Positions 39,301 to 54,300 of a stretch of DNA of 64,000 bases are shown here, one piece after another. The stretch is from Carposina sasakii (lineage: Eukaryota > Arthropoda > Insecta > Lepidoptera > Carposinidae). The stretch's first letter is position 1. Each line of letters opens with the position of its first letter. The stretch spans positions 13,313,899 through 13,377,898 of the forward strand of contig CP053152.1 of the NCBI GenBank assembly GCA_014607495.2, read 5' to 3'. The notes beneath the pieces are model-generated. The model searched no databases and had not been told where the DNA came from. It saw only the letters and a program-made list of their open reading frames with translations. Made by a program: the position numbers and the translations under genes.

Positions 39301-42300
39301 GAGGAAATAGTTTAACAAAAGCTTAATTAGGCACAATAGCACTTGATTCAATCAACCTCTCATACTCTCATCTTTTATCTCTTGTTTTTACATTCCATCT
39401 CGAATTCTCTATAACTTACTTTAAGTTTCGAAAAAAACCATATTGCCCATAAATCTTCCATGAATGGGATAAGGGCAGAAAGATGATGACTCCCTATAAT
39501 TGATCTCACACTCTTCTTCTCTTACCTTCAGCAGCACCTGGCACAAGGTGTCCAGATGCCACTTGTTGTCTGGCGCGTGTCTCTCCGCCGCCAGCACCAT
39601 GGCGCTGGAGCAGTGCGCCTTGAACTCCGGCTCCGAGCGCTCCAGGAACAAGACCAGATCCTTCATCATGCTGCGGATGTTCTGCCCGTTGATCAGCGCG
39701 AACGATAGCTCCATCGCGCGCCGCCGTATCGATACGTCTGGGTCCTGGGGGTTTGTGGTTGGTTAGATAGAGGATATTATTATATACGTTGTCTTGGTGG
39801 AATCTGATCACGCGATCGGATTCCACTTTCCGTTCCGTTGTTTGGCTTGATTGGATTCGGCCATTCGTTTGATTGGAGGCGAAACTGATATTTGATCAGA
39901 GTGTACCAAAACGCATGATCAGTTTCTATTCTCAACTGGACTGACCGCGCCGCACCCACGCCCGCCCCGCTACCCGCCAAATTTGGGGCACAGGCCTTAC
40001 AACATGCACGGAATGAATGCAGCTGATGAATTCTAGTGGAGTCTTTATTTGCTCTGCTGGCCTCAGAGCCTCAGAGGTGACCAACTAGAGAACATTGGGA
40101 ACAACCGAAATTTCCCTTTAAAACATTGCTGCTAAGCCCACAGGGACTAAGCATAATACCTATGTACTTACCTTCAAACATTCCAAAATAGTGGTCCTAT
40201 GTCTCTGCACAGCCGAGGTGTCGACGTGAACGGTCCTTAACAGCGTATTCAGCGCCACGTAGCGGATATTTTTATCGTTATTCAACAGAAACCGGCCCAG
40301 TATGTTTATAGCTAGCACTCGCAAGCTGCTTTCTGACTTAATGTCCATTATAGAAAGCACGGTCTCGTAGAGTATAGTGTTGCCGACGTTTTTGCTCGTT
40401 TCCGTGTTAGTGGCCACTTGGGCTAGGATGTCGTTCATGGCTTCGGACGCTTCCACGTCGTTCTTGCCCAGTATTCTTAGGAGACGAAGGATTTTCACCT
40501 GCGGAATTTATTTAGATTACGTTCAGGTATATACCTATATATTTGTTATATTATGAACGATATAATAATCTCACTTTCTAACTGCAGCAGCCTTACATTA
40601 TCAATTAAATAAATACAATTTAGACAATATATTTTACAATACGCACATTATTATAAGATTCTTGGAATCGTTTCATTTATGCCTAGATGCATTTATAATG
40701 GGTTATAAAATAGGTAGTTACCTGAAGGAATGGATCCGATACGCCGCTAACATCGTGTTCAGGTGAATATCCCGCCAGAATGAGGTTCTTCAATATCCTG
40801 ACCAGGTTCGGAACAATCTAGAAAATACGATAACAATCGATAAGTTACAAAGAAGCTAAAGCTGCAAGTTCCGACCCAAACACACACACACCAACTTTAC
40901 GAAGCTTAGGGAGGCCAATTCGTCACAAATAAAGTAATATAAAAGGCGAAAAGATTCAGGCAAAATGCATTTTTAAATACTTTCTAATTACTTCACGGAA
41001 ACAATATAGGTAATTAAAATACTCAATTTTGATAATGAATGATTATATTCTATAAGACGTTGGGGGATTAATAAATTATATAAAACAATATACCCACTGA
41101 ACTTAGTCACAAGTGTCGATAGTGCTATTCACTCTGGTGATTATTTTGAAAATTAGAAAGTAAGAGCTTTAGTAGTAAAAAAATTAAACATTGTGTTGAC
41201 AGATATTCTAAACGTTTTGCTATAAAATGTACAGGGTTTGTCAGCAAAATGTATGGATTGTCTGTTGAAATACGTTTAGCCTTAACAATGTTTAAAACTT
41301 TTTTGTATCAACACAAGTTAGTAAACAGTTGTGTACGAGTAAGGAAGAGGCAGGTTTCGAGAATAGTCTATCTATTCGATAGAAAAGTCTTTGCTGTGCA
41401 TTATTGTTAACATTAACTTAAAATAATAGAATATACCCATGAATGACATCAAAAGCCTTACAAATGGAATAAAGCAAATAACACGGCGCATTAATTTACT
41501 ATTAATTAACAGATTGCTCCAAAAGATATTTACTGTCTAATGAATAACGTAAATATAATGGGGCACTATATCGTTATCTGTCCTCCTATTACACGTAAGT
41601 ATCTATTTGACTACAGCAATGTAAAAACTAAAATTGAATATTGAATTGTATCAGGCGTCACTATTCGGAAGTTCAAATCTAGTTGTTTTAGTTGTTAGTT
41701 AGTTGGTTCGGTAGATAGAACTAACATGGAAAACTAATCCTGATGATGCCACGGGTGTTGGCGAAACATATGTCGATTAAAATTTTAATTGGTTTTCGGA
41801 TTAGCAGCTATGTATTTATGGTTGCATGCTAGGTGCTTGGATCTGGCTTCTCGTTGCGACTGTAGTGTCTTGTGTTCGTGATCATGAGTAGGCAGATCCG
41901 AGGGTCAGCGGAGGGTATAGGGCCCGGTGGTGGGCGATCCCTCAATAGAGAAAACTAAAATTGTACAATAATCGACAATAAATTTTGTATTTTCAAATCA
42001 TGCAACATTATGTCGACTATGTATGTAAGACGTTGACTACTAAACACACACAAGTACAAGATTTGATGAAACTGCATGTAACACATTACATCTATCCTAC
42101 TAAAGATGCCGGTCAATGTATCCTGAATACTAAATTAAAACTAAATTATAATATCATTTGGAACAATTTGAAGCAATGCAAGGCTTTTGTCAAAACAACC
42201 ATCAAGAAATATTACACGGTAAATATAGGTAGGTACATGAAGACGATAAATAAACATGACAGTCATGCTTCCATAATAATACTGTTCTTTGTTGACGTTT

Positions 42301-45300
42301 TCAATTTAAATTTACCATTTTTTGAGTTGGTATTTGTGTAAGTTTTTGCTAATATTAGACCCAAATATCTGAATTAGCATTTAGTGACTCACTGTGTCAC
42401 TGTATTTTTTTGGGTCTGATTTTAATACCTTTGAACATGTCCTTACAATCAAGAATTTACCCTTAAACACGCATATATAAACAAGTTATTGCTTATTGCT
42501 AAGTAATTTCTTAATACATAGTGTCAATAATTATGTAAGTATTTGGCATTCTGTAATTTCATTCCATAGTGGTGGACTTAAGACAGATATTCTTAACTAT
42601 AGAAGGATATTATAAATATTACTAAAAAAATGAAAAATAATTTCATCCTAGTGAGATTAAAAACTCGCTCTAACCAACTGAGCTATCGGGTCAATTAACT
42701 CGGATGACGAATTTTACCATCTCTTTTTACATAACGTTTTTGGTAACGTTATTTTTTTTCATCCCGATAGCTATACACTAGCCAAATCTCGGTAAACAAA
42801 GCTAAATCCCTCAGCACAATTTTTTAAATGATGAAACGATAATCACAATTTAAGCAATTATTTTAAGAATTATCTATGTACTTCTTACTTGACATGGTCG
42901 TTACTCTTTTGCATTACAAAAATAAACTTTATAATGAACGTCAACAAAGCACATAATACCAAAGTGCGCATATCACTGTATATTACCTCACGCTGCCCGC
43001 TCTCCTACAGGACAACACAAACAAAACATTAGTGTCTCACTCTTTCGTGTTAGAATGGATTTATAATAGCAATCTAATGCAGTTCATTTATTCGTCGTAA
43101 AAGCTTTTTAAATTGTTACAGTCTGTCAAGCCTAAGGCAGGCAACACATTAACCTAGTGCCACACTGAGATCCCTAAGGTATTGTGTCGTGAGTACTAAG
43201 CAAGGGTAAATAAATACATAGATATTATAGATGCATTCATGACTCAAACAGTTTTTATCATACAGTATTAATCATATCAATGATTGCACCTACCAGTATT
43301 CAAACTTATGGCGCAGTAGACAGTGTCACCAACTACAATTTCAATTTGTTATAAAAAGATCTGCCTACTTATTTTGATTTCATGTCTAGCGTTGCAATAG
43401 GCTGTAAAACTGCATTTAATCGGTTGCGGTTATCACACATCCCGGAGAACTGATAAGGCCTGATCTTTATGCCAAAATCTTAGGTTTTACATTTTTTTAG
43501 GTTTTAAATTTAGGTTTAACAGACTATATAATTATAATAATTTATTACACAATTCCATTAGTGACACTGGTTCCCAAAGTGGTCTATGAAAAATGAAAGT
43601 TTAGGAACCCCTGCATTAGTGTATGATTTATCTATAATGGATGATTTATTATTTATCTTTCAGATGTATGCAATGTTATGTTGTAATTAAACATGCCGGG
43701 AAAGGCCCAAAGCTAATAATATACAAGTAAATGTTTGGAACGTACTAAATGGAGATCTGTAGTCTCTGCCTACCCCTGTGGGATATAGGCGTGAGGTTAT
43801 GTATGTATGTATGTTAATATTTTTATTTCATGAATATGAGAGGCATAACACAAGCATATTATTATATCGACAGCAATTATGAAATTATCATCAACTGTTA
43901 TGCTATGTTTGTTTTGTTTGATAATATAATTTTACACAGAGTGAAACAAGGTGACTACATTTTATTTACTTAGGTAATTCAGAGCAATTATGTTGGGCAA
44001 AGTGTTGGTATTTCTTATGATAAAATTAATAACTCATAATTATGTACATTGTCAAACACATAACGTCTCCATTGAAGAATGCATATGATATTTCCCTATA
44101 AATAGTGTTCAAGGCTTACCTTTCATCGATGATTACCATGTTTTCTCAATGTTCCAGCAGGGATGACCACTCACACTTGACCATCTGTCACTGTCAATGT
44201 CACTGTCATCCTCTTCACTTGACATAGCGTATGTTTTCCCGCTAGAGATTACACGTGCTTTCGCGAAAACATAGTGGAAATTAAGTGAAAGTTTCGTGAA
44301 AACCTAATAAAAATAAGTTTATGACGCCCTCTGATAAAGTAGAGATGGCGGATGTTAACTCGCGGAGTGAAAATGAGCCGGTTTCGGTAAGTTCTGATTC
44401 CGACGGGGAGTCGTCTTCGTCCTCGGAGGAGGAGACGTCTCCTCCTAATAAGAGACCTAGGATTGTTCACGGCGAACAAGATCCGCAGGTTGCCTATGAT
44501 CCAAGGGTGGACGCAATTCTTACTCAGGTAAGTTATTTAACAAATATTATATTGCATGCGCAGACGGCTAATGGCGAGGGTCCTTCTAGGATGTCGCAGT
44601 TTGATTATAGCCCAAGTGCAGATGATGATACCCTAGTTCCTCCAAAACAAACCAAGAAGGTAGTCGAGCTAGGAGAAATTGATACGGAAATTAAGGATGG
44701 TTCTATAATCCAACCTGCAGACTCGGATCGATTAAGAGCATTAGACAAGCTCCATAAATTCAACTCGCCAGCATGGCAGGCAATAAGATACAAGGCACCA
44801 TTAAAGTCTGTACTAGCTACACCGGGATTTGTAGAGTTAAAGGTTAATGAAGAACTGACACATTTGAATAAGGGAAAGGATTATCTAGCATCAACAGAAA
44901 ATGTGCTAGCTGGTCTGACTAATGCAATCCTCATGAATAGAGCCATATTAAAACAGGGCCTTCAAGAATTAATTGATTGGTCTAATGGAACTGAGATTAA
45001 TGCGAACAACTTATATGAGAAGGTAACTTCAATATTTGGATCTGGTTCACCTATTTACAAAAATTATGAAACCACCTTACAGATAGTAACAGGGAAAAGA
45101 ACCGAATGTATTGAAGTTCGCCGTAATCGTATTCTAAATGAAGTTACTAATCCAAACTTGAAGGCAAGTTTAAGAAATCTCCCACCAAGTAATGAGTTTT
45201 TGTTCAGCAGGGAAGCTATGGCTCCCCTTATACAATCCCTCGGAGGGACACAAGTTTGGCTAAACACCCCTACATATATTAAAGAAAAGAAAACACCTAG

Positions 45301-48300
45301 CACTAGTACCAGCAATAGTAAACAATTGGATAAGCAAAGAAGAACAGAGGGCTTCAATTCAAAAAGGTTTCAAACAAACACTCATTCATTCAACACAAAC
45401 CAGAAGCATGAAAAAAGAATTAAGAAACAGACTCAGACACAAAACAAGCCCTTTCAATATAACAGTGCTACAAACAAGAAAAAGTGACAATCAATCTTTT
45501 CAGGGGGGGTGTTTACAGAGACACATAGAAAGTTGGATTCAGTTGAGAGCAAACCCATTTATTTTGAAAACAATTACTGGCTCAAGAATACCATTCAAAA
45601 CCAAACCACCCCTTATCTTTCCATCACAATACCAACTGAGAAGATTCTCCACAAAGATTTCTCCAGACATGACAGAAGTGATAAAACAACTGAAAGACCA
45701 AAAAATTTTAGAAGTTCCACCGGTCAAAAATCCCAGCTTCATATCAAAGATGTTTTTAATAAAAAAGACAGATGGTGGGGTTCGGCCCATTTTCGACCTT
45801 CGGGGTCTGAACCACCATGTATCAACCAAAAAGTTCAAACTGGTGTCTCACACAACAGTACCAGAATTTGTACAGCAAGAGGACTACATGATCAAAATAG
45901 ACCTGTCACAGGCATACTTTCATGTACCAATTCGGAAATCTCACAGAAGATACCTCAGAGTAGTCTACAATGGAGAACTATTACAACTGACCTCTTTGCC
46001 TTTCGGCCTTTCTTCAGCTCCTCGTACATTCGCAGCCCTTTCCAACTGGACTGCGGAAGTCCTGAGGTCAAGAGGCTATCGAGTGATAGTGTACCTGGAC
46101 GATTACCTGTTAGCAAATCAAAGCTTCCAAGAGCTAGAGGTTCAAGCCGCGGAGGTTGTGACTCTGCTCAAACAATTAGGTTGGAACATAAATTTCACAA
46201 AGTCAGTACTAATTCCAACCCAAAGGGTAGAGTACTTGGGTCTGTGTTGGAACACCCTCAACAACAGAATGTCCTTACCAAAAGAGAAGGTGTTGAGAAT
46301 ACAAGTACTACTAACCCGTCTAGAGAAGCGGAGAAGATGCTCTCTATTAGAAGCACAGTGCCTACTTGGCCATCTGAACTTCGCCAACATAGTGGTACAC
46401 AGGGGTCAACTACACTGCAGGAGGATACAGATTTTTCTCAGGCAGTTTCACTCAAAAAACACACGGCAAAAGATGTTGATCCCTGCAGAGGTTCTAGCCG
46501 AGATTCTGTGGTGGAAGGATGCTCTCCACAATGCCTCAGTCCCTCTATTCAAGAAGGACATAACTCACTTCTTGACCACGGATGCAGCGGATGTAGGATG
46601 GGGAGCCCAACTAAATGGACATCACCTATCAGGAACGTGGACCAAGAAGCAGCAGTCATGGCACTCGAATCAAAAAGAAATGTATGCTGTTTATGCTGCA
46701 ATAAGGAGTCAGGTGGACAACCTCGGAGGTGCCCACATATTAGTGCAGACCGACAATCGCACCCTCGTTGCCTATATCAGGAAGGAGGGGGGAACAAGGT
46801 CAATACAGTTGTTGAATCTAACAACAAAACTGCTTATACTCACCGACCAGCTGAAGGTATCACTGTCGGCTTGCTACCTCCCGGGGAGGTACAACTGTAT
46901 AGCAGACCGGTTATCAAGAGGAAAAGCTCTACCGGAATGGCACCTGCTCCCAGAGGCCACGGAGGCCATATTCAGAAAGTGGGGAGTGCCAGAAATCGAC
47001 TTGTTCGCTTCCAGGGAAGCAAGAGTCGTACCAAGGTATGTAACACTAGACTCGAGAGATGGTTCAGCAGAATTTTGCAATGCGTTCAGTCGTCCTTGGG
47101 AGTACGCTCTGGGGTGGATTTTTCCACCTCCCAACTTAATACCTCAAATTCTGCGTCACCTAAACCAGTGCTCAGGCACATTCATACTGGTAGCTCCAGT
47201 GTGGAACCAGTGCTATTGGACACCGGATCTTCGAGCACGGTCTCTAGAGAGACCCCTACCTGTACCACACCTGCGGAAGGTTCTAGTGGACAGGACTACA
47301 GGATACCATCCTCCCCAAATAGATCTGCTGGAGCTACAAGCATGGAGAATTGGGGCTGGAGCAAAGAAATAACTGGATGGACGGCTAAAGAGAAGGAACT
47401 ATTAAAAAATAGTTGGAGACCCTCAACTTTGACTACCTATGCACCAGCAATTAAGAGATGGACAGAGTGGTGTACAGAGTATAAAATAAATAGCAAATCT
47501 CCAACTGGACAAGATGTGGCAAAATTTTTGGCAAATTTACATTTGAACCACAATTTAGCATACAAGACTATTTTATTACACAAATCAGCTATATCTACCT
47601 ATTGTGCTAATTCAGATATGTTATCCAAAAGTTTCCTAGTAAAACAAATTTTAAAATCTATTTCTTGCAGTAAACCAATAGCTCAAAAAGCCCCTATATG
47701 GGACACCAAGATAGTGTATGACTGGTTATTATCCACACCTCCAAAGAATACCCTTTTTGATTCAGCTAGAAGAACAGCTATCATATTATTATTAGCTTCA
47801 GGAAGGAGGATACATGACCTCACTTTATTAACAATATCCAAAGATTATTTTATAGAGTCAGATAATAACATTACCTTGTGGCCAATATTTGGTTCTAAGA
47901 CTGATACAGCAACAAGAAGACAGTCTGGGTGGTGTTTATCAGCTCATTCTGATGAAAAGATTTGTCCTGTTAGACATATTAAACAACTAATTTCATTATC
48001 GGCATCTCGACGTTTAGAAGTTCAAGAACTTCAAAGTTTATTTATAACTGTAACAGGGACTGTTAAACCAGCTTCTAGGACTAATATAGCCAGATGGATT
48101 AGAACTGTCTTCAGGGAAGCAGGAATTGATGCTCCACCAGGAAGTGTGAGATCAGCAGTAGCATCGAAAGGGTGGGTGGATAACCGTCCAATAGATGAGA
48201 TACTAGAAAGGGGCAACTGGAAATGCTTCACAACCTTTAGAAAGTATTATTATCGCTCTATAGAAAAACTACAAAATAATGACAGCACAGATATGCTGCA

Positions 48301-51300
48301 GAGGAATTTTATTAGTACATAATTTATATATTATTCCTAGGTATAAAGCCTAACTTGTCTATTAGACAAAGACCTATTTCATTAGTAAGAGTTAATTTTT
48401 TATTAACAATTTATTTTATTTTTTGTCAATATTATCTAAGAGATAATAATCTCTTTATTAAGTTCCTAGAAATCTAGAACTATTGTGTTTAATTTTGGTG
48501 TTAATTTTTGTTTTTTATATAAGATTAGGTAGTAGATTACCTACTGATTATGATCAGATTATGATCTCATGTTGATTAATCAATCCATTGATCTCAATTA
48601 AAGTATTACTAGGTAGAGATTCAAATAACTATCTTGTATTATGTACCCAGATTTGATTTAATAGACAAATTCACATAGCGTATGGAAGTTTTCTTTCACC
48701 AGCAGATATCAGACATATCTTCAATGGAGACGTTATGTGTTTGACAATGTACATAATTTTGATGTTTTGCATTCCAACAAAACATGTATTATGTACTAAA
48801 CAAACACATAACGTCTCGGCAAGGGCCTTGCTGTTGAAGACTATGACAAGTGAAGAGGATGACAGTGACATTGACAGTGACAGATGGTCAAGTGTGAGTG
48901 GTCATCCCTGCTGGAACATTGAGAAAACATGGTAATCATCGATGAAAGGTAAGCCTTGAACACTATTTATAGGGAAATATCATATGCATTCTTCAATGGA
49001 GACGTTATGTGTTTGTTTAGTACATAATACATGTTTTGTTGGAATGCAAAACATCAAAATTATGTCTCTCTCTTTTTAGCTTCAACCAAAATTTGTATTA
49101 TACAACATGTGTAACTGCTGCTTCAGTTCAATGACCTACAGTACGTATTCAATAACACTGGATATTTTATTTGCCAGTAAATATTAATTTTAACTCAAGA
49201 ACATTATAAATTATACTGCAGCAAATAAATGCAGTTTTCCATACTGGATACCGTTATCCAGTTTAACCAGTCACTCATCGACGGAAAGACGACTGATTTC
49301 TTCATGTTTCTAAATATAGTCAGTTATCAAGATCGATGCTAGGTAGTGTTTGTGATAAGCCGATATTTTATTTAAATGCAAGCTAAACTAACAAACAATA
49401 TACAAGTACATAATAATTATAAGTACATAATAATTAATATTTTATTCGGTTCTATTTTCCTTTTCACTCTAGCAATGAGGAGTTTTAACAGAAAATAGCA
49501 GAAGTAATAAAATGTATGTTTTAAAGCAATGTATTTGGGCGAATTATTATTTTGATAGCATATCAATGTGTTAATAATATTATGCTGTAGGTATCTACAG
49601 CACTGACAAGAACATAAAACATACCTTTTTGAAATGGTTCAAGGTATCGGGACTGTTCTCGCACATCTCCGTGATTAGAGTCACGCCGGTGATAAGAACG
49701 CCTGCGAAAGACAAGGATGGATTACCTTGAGGTACAAACTTACATTATACATGTCGAAGGTATATTGTAAAACACGCCCTATTACAAAACGACTAGGCAT
49801 TTTGAATAGTATGGGTTTTGGAGCGAGACAATTTGGCTTCTAGCAATTGGTCTGCTTAATTAATTAGGTTAGGTTATGTTAGACCTGTTAAAATAACAAC
49901 GCACGAGTCGAGTGAGCGTAGCGAGCATGTCCCTGCAGCGACCGGCGAAGTGCTAAAAGGATTTTTTTCTCTCATACTATTCAAAATGCCTAGTCGTTTT
50001 GTAATAGGGCGTGTTTTACAATATGCCTTCGACATACATACCATATCTATACACACGGGTGTGCGCTTGATAAGGGATAGCCAAAACCGCTAGATAGCTT
50101 AGGAGATCTCACAGCTACGTTTAGCTAAGTTATTGACTATTTAGTTATTAGAAGACGCCCGCGACTCCGTTCGCTCACATGGACTGCAGAAAAAAAGGAA
50201 ATATCGTAATTTTCCAGGAATAATATTTTTCTTTGATAAAAAGCAGCAATGTGCTTTCTGTGACACCCGAGTGGGATGGCGGAAAACTGTGGAGGCCCTC
50301 TTCCCCATGTAGGGGACATAGAACCTTAAATCATTTAATATTCTACATGATATTCTACTAACCATGATTCTTCTCAGTGAGCAGACTCCTAGTAGCAGGC
50401 AGGAACATTTCCATCAGATCGGGCACTCGCTTTATGATCCTGAACGCGCACAACGCCGCCTTCTTCTTGATGTACGCGTTGGGAGACTTGATCAGACGCT
50501 CCACCTCGGAAGCTAAGTCCCGCGCCATTTCTGGTGAGGCAATGGCACCGAGCGTGCAGAGGGCTAAGCCGACCACGAATTGCGTGTTGCTGTTTAGATC
50601 GCTGCGAAATTATGATATTATTGTAAATAGGGTATATCCATGATTTTTTTTACTTCATTTTTAGATTGTACGTAAAATTAATAATGCCATTCCAAGTTTG
50701 CCCTTCCAAGTTTAACAGTTTTGGATTTACAGCGATTCAAAAATACGAGCCTGCAAAATGTTTTTGTAACGCACAGAGCAAATATCATTGCTCCATACTA
50801 TAAATGGCATAGACTTTGACGTCATAGACCACAACAGCCTCAAATTAGTGGGAATAAAATGCGATCTTATTTCATAAGCGTAATATAACATTTTTGTGTA
50901 TAGCTGTCAATAAAAAATGTTTATTAATAGGTACAGATATTAATAAAGTATTTATTAAATTAATGAGATAATTTAAAGTATGGGTAAAATTTTTAAAACT
51001 TTAAACACCTGTAAATTTGGTATTTACTAACCGATTGATGTTATTTTTGCACTATTAGGTTTGTATATTTATTATTTATAAATAAAGGGATATATGTAAA
51101 TAATCTGTGACAAGTTGCTAGCTAATCGCCTGATCGCCTCTTACGCCATGCAGGCAGCTGATATTTTCTAGCTTTGATTGTAGTGAAGACCTGCATAAGC
51201 ACAGGACATGACTTTTGCGAATAATTAGCATAGAATTGTTTTTGTAGATTAATTAGGAGTTAAATGCGTTAACTTGGTATTCTGATGTAAAAGTTACAGA

Positions 51301-54300
51301 ACTGTCAAGTTTTATAAAAATCCGTTTGGTAGCTTTTACGTGAAAGACTAACAAACCATCCACACTTCTGACGAATTTTCATATGTCTAATGATGTAGTA
51401 ACGTAAATGATTTCATAATAAAAAGTACTGCAATTTTACATTCGGCTCGCCTACAATTCTATTAGTTTACACCAGAGGTTCCCAAACTTTTATTTCTCGT
51501 AGACCCCTTTCAAAAGTTTACTGGTTCTGGTGGACCCCCTACAGGCCTATATCACATACAAATTAATTGTGAACCTCAATTTTTTCACGCCAACGTAGAC
51601 CCCCGTCGAGTCTCCTGTAGACCCCTGGGGGTCCACCTGGACCACTTTGGGAACCAGTGGTTTACACAGTATAACAAATTATAAAGCATTCATTCGTTCA
51701 GCCTATGATCATGGCCAAGTAAGACAAATGATAAGATCTGCGGTTTTCCCTTACACTCGGATTACTTTTTATGCATGTAGGTCACAAGTAAGTATTCATA
51801 TGAAATGGATCCTTATTTAAACGATTATCAAAATGGCGAGCTGACTAGATTAAACGTGGATAGCCGACTCTTACGACAAGCACGGGAGGAGATGGAGCCA
51901 ATATATTCTAGTGAAGCCCCGCATCAACACAGGAAAAATATTCATCATCTATCTATACATATAACAAAAATGTAACGGATCGCTGTCTGTACATGGAAGG
52001 TATATGAGAAAAAATATCACAGGAGACCTTTATCAACGCAATAGTACCCAAAAGAATGATTTTTAGAATTTTTGTCGGTTTGTCTGTGCGTTTGTGTACG
52101 CTGAACTCAGAAACAGCTGAACCGATCTCGATGCAGTTTTCAGGAATATATTGTGACAGGTCCCACTTAACAGGCAGTTATAGGCCACTTTTTATCCCGG
52201 GTAAATGTTTTTATCCCGGATAATTTCGACATTTTGTTTTTTTTGTAGTCCACGTGGACGGTGTCGCGGGCGTCCACTAGTAGCATAATATACATCACAG
52301 CATTATTCTTATTGATTGACCGTTTGACCCCACCGGGATTTGAACTTAGGGCCATTGGCTCATGCAGTATAACAGAGCCAATCCAGGTGCCGATGTATTG
52401 ATAAGACACGAATACGAGGATATACGAATACTCGTATATCCTAAAACCTGTTTTTAAAGAATGGCATGGAAAAAACTACTTGTGTAGCTCTTTTAACATG
52501 TGTCATTGGCACAGTCACAATATAACGTACTGATAACAGGTAGGCCGTGAGCCCCTATCAGTTAATTTATAAGACCTTGTATAAAAAAACATTCAGATAA
52601 ATGTATGCTCTACAGCTTCGTCGATAGAGTTGCTATTCTTGAGTTTATAAACAAATGTTGCTGATAGTAATATAACTAATATAGTCATTGAATATACTTA
52701 GTTTATATTCATGGTTGTTTCGCAATTAGAATATATGAAGGAGTGCGATATACCTTATCTTGTGTGTTTTGAAGATATGCCATTTTCTGGTGGAATCTAC
52801 GTGAGAGTAGGTAAGTATATATTTTATTTTAATCATACTTAGATAATATTGTCGATTCCGGCAGTCAAACTTAAACCTAAACGTAAATTTAGTCCTACCT
52901 GTCCTTTTCTCTCTTAGGCATTTATGTTAAGAACGGAGAGATAGACCTGACTAAGATTAGGTTTAGGTTTAAGTGTCGGAATCGACCCTAATACCACCAG
53001 AAACAATGTTTCGAACTAAGTGCAGAAAGCAAATAAAGATATCCATCATCTTTCTGTCCTTATCCCTTATTTTATGAGGTCGGCGCAATATAGTTCACGG
53101 ATTTAACGTCCGTTATACGGCCGGTTGCCTGTCTGACGCCAACCCTCCTCGGGTATAGTTGAGTGTCAATTTTAAAATATATATTCATAAAAAATAAGAT
53201 TAAAGAAATTATAGATTATGTAAATAGATCACATAAAGAATTACTTGTTAACAAAGTTTCTTTAATTTGTTAATTTCATATTATACTTACATAGTTGTAA
53301 TTTCCAGACTTTGTAATAAACGGTTTTCTTCATTAAAAAAAGTTATTATTTATTATGAATATACAGTTTTCCAAAACGGTATTTGAATAGGCAGCTTATT
53401 GTGTTTTATAAGGAATTCAGTTAATAAGTAAACTTTCTATTGATTGTAATTTATTTTCACCATTTGATAACATTACTAGATTTTCTAGGTTTAATCTAGA
53501 TCTCACTATCACTTGTTAAAATACTTTCAAAATTAAACATACTATAATACCTATTTAGAATGACTCGTAAACATTTTCAATTGGATTCGTTAACGGTAGC
53601 TAGATGCTTATATTTGTGCCTGAAAAGCGACGGTAGGCTTACCCCTTATCACCTCTTATTACATATAGGCTAACAGGTGAAAACTAGTTGTGCAATTTGC
53701 ACACTTCTGCCCAATCTCTTTTAGGGATAATGGGCGTGACTATACATACAGGCTGATTTTTGGTCGTTAACGTTCCCGAAAAGTACGGAATCTCCTCATC
53801 ATCAGGATAATTTTTCTCCATGGAAAGTGTCTAGTTCCCAAGATATTAGTTGAGTAAATAGACTGCGTATTTCAGCATAAATGCACATAGACGCGCGTAG
53901 TAAGATTTTTTCACGAGAAATAATTAATATCTGTCTATGATAAAACTAGCATAAACACTGGACACTATAAATTTCACCAGATCAAGATTTTTTTTTAACT
54001 TACATCGTTTCCCAGCATTTTTTAACTGACTTCGAAAAGAGAGGTTTATCAATTCGTCTGTATGTTTTTTTTTTTTTTTTTATGTGTGTTACCTCAGAAC
54101 TCCGTCATTTATGAACCGATTTCAATTTTTTTTATAGTTGGTCATGGTATACTTCCAGGTTGGTCCCATATTCACCACATCAGGATCTGATGATGGGATC
54201 TTGGAGAAATCGAGGGAAATCCTCGAATATTGTAGGCACATGTAGTCTGTTTTTATACTTTTACTGATCAAAACGATCACCTACATATAAAACATAACAT

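Larger units (their letters stand above)
44038..49064 (+). mobile_element. DIRS-type tyrosine-recombinase retrotransposon, apparently complete
   Basis: A 5.03-kb element with AATTATG at both edges, in the AP-1 gamma intron between the 49625 exon and the microexon, in opposite orientation to the gene. Inverted terminal repeats: 44047-44227 against 48841-49014. An internal complementary region at 48719-48817 is complementary first to the left end and then to the right end, the diagnostic DIRS layout. Three uninterrupted reading frames encode a gag-like protein, RT-RNase H plus methyltransferase-like domain, and a tyrosine recombinase. Confidence 0.95.

Noticed and set aside
41985..42341. 118-codon plus-strand ORF in an AP-1 gamma intron
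   Set aside because: AT-rich, no recognisable domain, no splice or promoter context; treated as chance.
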